64,000 nucleotides of DNA from assembly GCA_033439795.1 (NCBI GenBank), contig JAUTDP010000012.1, positions 806,001 to 870,000 of the forward strand, given 5' to 3'. A model generated the notes under the pieces. It worked only from the letters and a program-made list of their open reading frames with translations. It did not search any database and was not told the DNA's origin. This DNA comes from Sordaria brevicollis (Eukaryota > Ascomycota > Sordariomycetes > Sordariales > Sordariaceae). Position numbers and translations under genes: made by a program. Positions 60,801 through 64,000 of this stretch are shown here, in pieces; the first letter of the stretch is position 1, and each line of letters opens with the position of its first letter.

Positions 60801-62321
60801 CGTACTTCGGAAGGAGGTCGACATGGATTGTCTTACGCCTAGTAACCCGATACCCATTCCTCACGGCGAGAGCATCGACATTTTCCAGCTGCTGGACAAG
60901 GGAGAGCAAGCCAAATTGGATGAGAACATCGTCCCAGAGCCGGATTATGCGCCGCAGCTGGACAACATCGAGTACAAACCTCGTGTGCCGGTGATGCAAC
61001 AACTCCGCAGCAGAGCAGAGGGCGGCAATCATAAAGCCTTCCTAAGGTTCATCCGGGCACAAATTGCCAACTCGGATGTGGAGCTAAAGAAGATTATCGC
61101 GGAAACAAGATACAGTGAGGGCCTATTCTCCATGTCAGATGATATGGAATCTGCCGACGCCTATGAGCGGCGTGCCGCTGTACGCGCTTCAAGACAATCA
61201 GCTTTTGAGACTTCTTCAACGTCATCCATCGCAAACAGTCTGGATGCTGTTTCCAGGACAACCACAAAAGCTTCCCTGGAAAACAGGCCCGACTCTGTCG
61301 AAGAGTCATTATGGCGTGAGTCACTGGCTGATGATGCCGACGAGCACAGCGACAGGGCAGACAAAGCCAAGAGCAAAGCCACAGCAGAGGCCGACGATGA
61401 TAGACTTGCTGCCATCAACATGGTTACTGCCCCCAGCCCTGTAAAGAAGGAGATGAAGGCCGCAAGTCTCAAGACCCCGGTAGTAAAGGCGGCCGCGTCT
61501 CGTCCACTACCATGGCAAGTCGATGCGAAGAAGACGGCAGCCGCACCCGAGTCAACGCCCACGAAGGAGGACACCCCCCTTCAGCCACACCACAGGTCGA
61601 CGTGCAGAAGACGACAACCGCATCTGAGCCAGAGTCTACGAAGGAGGCCGTGTCTGCTTCCACACCCTCACAGGTCGATACGAAGAAGACTACATCAACA
61701 CCTAAAACGAAACCCACGAAGGAATTCACAAAGAAAGAAGAAGAACCAGTCCCCTCCCGTGACGACCCCGCCATCGCCGCCCGCCTCGAAGCCGCCTTCA
61801 AGGCATCGGCAGATACCAGAGCCTCCGTGGCAGCGAAGTTAGATGCTCTTGCGTCACTTGCTGAACGAGCTGTTGCTGAACGCGCTGCCTTTCTTGCTGC
61901 TGTCGCCGCCACCAAAACCACTACAGCTCAACCTGAGACTTGTACACCCAAAGCTGAGAAACCCACCGTTACTTCCACAGCCAAATTACCAATCCGAACT
62001 GCATCTTCAAAACCAACACCGACAGCCACAACAAAACCATCAGCAACATCAGCAACATCAACAACAGCAACACTACCAAAACCCCGCGGTCGTCCACGTA
62101 CCACACCCATCCTCCCTTACACAGCGCCCAAGAAGAAGTTACCAACGGGCGCTTACTCCAAGGAGCAAAAGGAGCCGATGTCAGTTTCTGAAGCTGTGAG
62201 GACTGCTAATGTTGGTGCGGCTGGTACTGCGGCCGGTTCTGCTGGTGGTGCTGCGGGTGCTGCGGTTGGTGAGAATGGCGATAAGAAGGGGTGGGATAAG
62301 TGGTGGATGGGTCAACACTAG
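57823..62321 (+). CDS. mip1: mitochondrial DNA polymerase gamma (MIP1), with an apparent frameshift in the C-terminal extension
   Basis: This family-A polymerase replicates mitochondrial DNA. The N-terminus is a typical import sequence (Arg/Ala/Leu-rich, no acidic residues in the first 40). The 3'-5' exonuclease motifs are present: Exo I SFDTEV (D189, E191), Exo II GHNIGFD (243-249) and Exo III YCAADV (373-378). Polymerase motif A is GADVDSEE (from 738, D740), motif B is RNDAKVFNYGR (from 792) and motif C is HDEIRY (940-945). All catalytic residues are present. A long disordered Ala/Thr/Lys-rich tail follows from about residue 1090. The original frame runs to 61842 but becomes Arg/His-rich nonsense after a C6 run at 61574-61579. 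The sensible Lys/Thr-rich tail continues in another frame to a stop at 62321 (KGWDKWWMGQH). An extra C would give 1499 residues. An intron is an alternative. The polymerase core is unaffected. Confidence 0.9.
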
Positions 62322-63037
62322 ACGAAGTCTAGGTGGGTCAATGACAGTGAGAGAAAGAGAAGGAGGATAAAGGGGAAAAAAATGAACATGTGTATGGATG
62401 GATCAACGTGTGAAGGAGAGAGAGAGAGGGAGAGGTCGTCGTGTAGAAATATGTCTGGCGAGGAAAGTCTACGGAGTAACGTGAGCAGCATGTGTGAGAG
62501 CTAGCATTGCCGGTGGTTATTTTGGATTTGATCATTGGAGTTGGGAACTAAGGTATTTGCGTAGCTAGTCTAGACTTTGTATTGTATTGTATCTGTATAG
62601 CATGTGTATCATCTACCAGCTTTTGAGTCTACACTTCGTCCCTCGTTCCTTTTATCGTGTAACTAGGAGTACAAACTTCCTTTGACCTTTAACAAAAACT
62701 TCACACGGATAGTCAACAGTGTCAAGTAGAGAGCAATAGACTGACAGTTGTACGAATGGAGTAAATAGTAATTAATGATGGTATCTCCTTTCTTGCTAAC
62801 TGAAGCATCTCCGCGTGCCCTTTTGTTCCTTATGACAAAACCGATTCCTTACTTTTCTGTTTGCAATTACTGCGTGCGATAAAACAGACTGCCAACCATA
62901 AACACACAAAAAGACAACTATTGGGTATACTATCTCTTCTTCCTCTCTCCTCAATTCCGCCGTCATTCTCCTCCTCTTTCCTATTCCTCCAACCTCTCTA
63001 CCTTCCTCCAGGTCCCATCCGCCATCCTCACCCATCT
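62322..63037. other. convergent intergenic interval
   Basis: A 716-bp spacer between the 3' ends of MIP1 and the minus-strand gene at the right edge. It contains a short GA-rich run (about 62410-62430) and AT-rich DNA that probably includes both 3'-UTRs. No gene is seen. Confidence 0.55.
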
Positions 63038-64000
63038 CTACTGCGGCAAATTCGGCAACGGCCTCGGCCCCACAATCGGTCTCCTACCCGCTCCAATCCC
63101 CTGAGTACCCCGATTCTGCGAATCACCACCCGTAAACCCAGCCCACTGGCCAACGTCCCATCGTCCACCGATACCGCCACCGATACCATTCACGCCGTCC
63201 TCGGCGCGAACGGCTTTGGCTGTCTCTTGTTGGGCTTCCTCCCACTCGCGCTGGCGCTGGCGCTCGAGTTCCATTTCACGCTCGAGAAGAGAGAGGGCGG
63301 CGAAACCGCCTGTCTTTTGCTGAGTTGGGGAGTAAGGAGAGCGAGGCTTGTTGAAGGGGGATTTGTTGTTACTGGCGTGAGAAGGTTGAGTGGGGGTTAC
63401 GGGTTGCTGGCGGGGTTGGAGGGGAGCGGTGGGAAGGGGGCGGTTGTTGCCTGTGTGGTTGGGGCGGATGGGCAGGGCCGGGGAAAGGCCGTTGCCATTT
63501 CCATTATTCTCCTTGTTGCCGGTTCGCTGAGCTGTAAGCTTCTGAGGCGGCGAGAGCATGGGGTTCGCGGGGATCGGAAGCGGCCTGGACGGCGAGGTCG
63601 GGTCGGGTAGAGGGCGCGGGGAAAGGTTAGCTCTGGGAGAGCGGGATCCTGCCGCTGGCTGGACGGGGCTGTCGAGGTATCCGTCGAGAATATCCTGCAC
63701 CAGGGGCGACGGAGGTCTGCTAGAGAACCGCCGCTCGTCGCGTGGCTTCCACGAATCTTGCCTGCTGATGGGCCGAGCAGGGCGGCTGCGCGAGCGCTGC
63801 TTCTCGTCCGAATCGTCGCCGCTGCTGACGCCGAGTCGACGGGAACGTTCCTGGCGCTCACGCTCGTACTCGGCCTCTCGCCTCCGGGCCTTCTCGAGTT
63901 CCCGCTCGAGCTCTCTTATCCGCTCCTTGTCTCGGGACTCCTCGGCCTGGTACTGGCTCAGTAGCTGGCCGCGCAGCCGGGGGTCGCTCCTCTCGCGGGT
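63038..64000 (-). CDS. C-terminal part of a coiled-coil/proline-rich protein, cut by the window edge
   Basis: The reading frame is open from the right edge (64000) to the stop at 63038, giving the last 320 residues of a longer protein. The visible N-terminal part is strongly charged and heptad-like (RIRELERELEKARRREAEYERERQERSRR), a coiled coil. Next comes an Arg/Ser-rich stretch, then the segment VQDILDGYLD, then a long Pro/Asn/Ser/Gln-rich region with several PxxP motifs that could bind SH3 domains. A second short charged helix (LEREMELERQRQREWEEAQQET) follows, and the end is GPRPLPNLPQ. I do not recognise the family from this fragment; a cytoskeletal or polarity scaffold would fit but is a guess. 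The start and any introns lie outside the window. Confidence 0.75.
   Translation of the reverse strand, partial: TRERSDPRLRGQLLSQYQAEESRDKERIRELERELEKARRREAEYERERQERSRRLGVSSGDDSDEKQRSRSRPARPISRQDSWKPRDERRFSSRPPSPLVQDILDGYLDSPVQPAAGSRSPRANLSPRPLPDPTSPSRPLPIPANPMLSPPQKLTAQRTGNKENNGNGNGLSPALPIRPNHTGNNRPLPTAPLQPRQQPVTPTQPSHASNNKSPFNKPRSPYSPTQQKTGGFAALSLLEREMELERQRQREWEEAQQETAKAVRAEDGVNGIGGGIGGRWDVGQWAGFTGGDSQNRGTQGIGAGRRPIVGPRPLPNLPQ

Noticed and set aside
1..64000. CRISPR arrays, bacterial operons, intact transposons
   Set aside because: No regularly spaced repeats with unique spacers, no bacterial-type gene arrangement and no transposase, integrase or reverse-transcriptase motif were seen.

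Overview
The window is fungal nuclear DNA, almost certainly from a filamentous ascomycete of the Sordariales close to Neurospora. Evidence: genes are interrupted by short introns (about 55-85 nt, GTAAGT/GTATGT donors, CTAAC-type branch points, CAG/TAG acceptors), and the proteins are the chromatin, DNA-repair and nuclear-pore set expected of a mould. From memory, SET-2, CUL4 and MUS-21 (TEL1) lie close together in N. crassa; I could not check this. No operons, CRISPR arrays or intact mobile elements were seen.

Layout. The first 1.5 kb is an AT-rich stretch with a degenerate 19-bp repeat and a GC-rich hairpin. Then come a secreted protein gene (1.6-2.5 kb, minus), a tRNA-Gly(GCC) gene (4.86 kb) and a small low-complexity protein gene (7.4-7.8 kb, plus). 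Three minus-strand genes follow: a Zn2Cys6 transcription factor (8.2-10.3 kb), a GPI-anchored serine/threonine-rich protein (11.5-12.2 kb) and an AT-hook protein with a Myb/SANT-like N-terminus (13.6-14.8 kb). A 6.7-kb gene-poor stretch leads to the histone H3K36 methyltransferase gene set-2 (21.5-24.5 kb, plus). A second GPI-type surface protein lies at 26.5-27.8 kb (minus), followed by another gene-poor stretch.

The right half is gene-dense: cullin-4 (32.5-35.6 kb, minus), the inner-ring nucleoporin NUP192 (36.4-41.8 kb, minus), the ATM/TEL1 kinase (43.2-52.3 kb, plus), the SLX8-like SUMO-targeted ubiquitin ligase (54.2-55.7 kb, minus), mitochondrial DNA polymerase gamma MIP1 (57.8-62.3 kb, plus) and the C-terminal part of a coiled-coil/proline-rich protein that runs off the right edge (minus).

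Most coordinates were refined by working out splice sites by hand. In five genes the true C-terminus lies on a short last exon (20-197 nt); four of these restore a recognisable terminus (GPI tail, cullin C-terminus, FATC, RING). CUL4, TEL1, SLX8, SET-2 and MIP1 all act in chromatin or genome maintenance, but their proximity is probably coincidental. The most interesting loose ends are an apparent 1-nt frameshift in the MIP1 C-terminal extension, an 11-bp minisatellite downstream of TEL1, and the long gene-poor stretches. I did not find a convincing new biological system.
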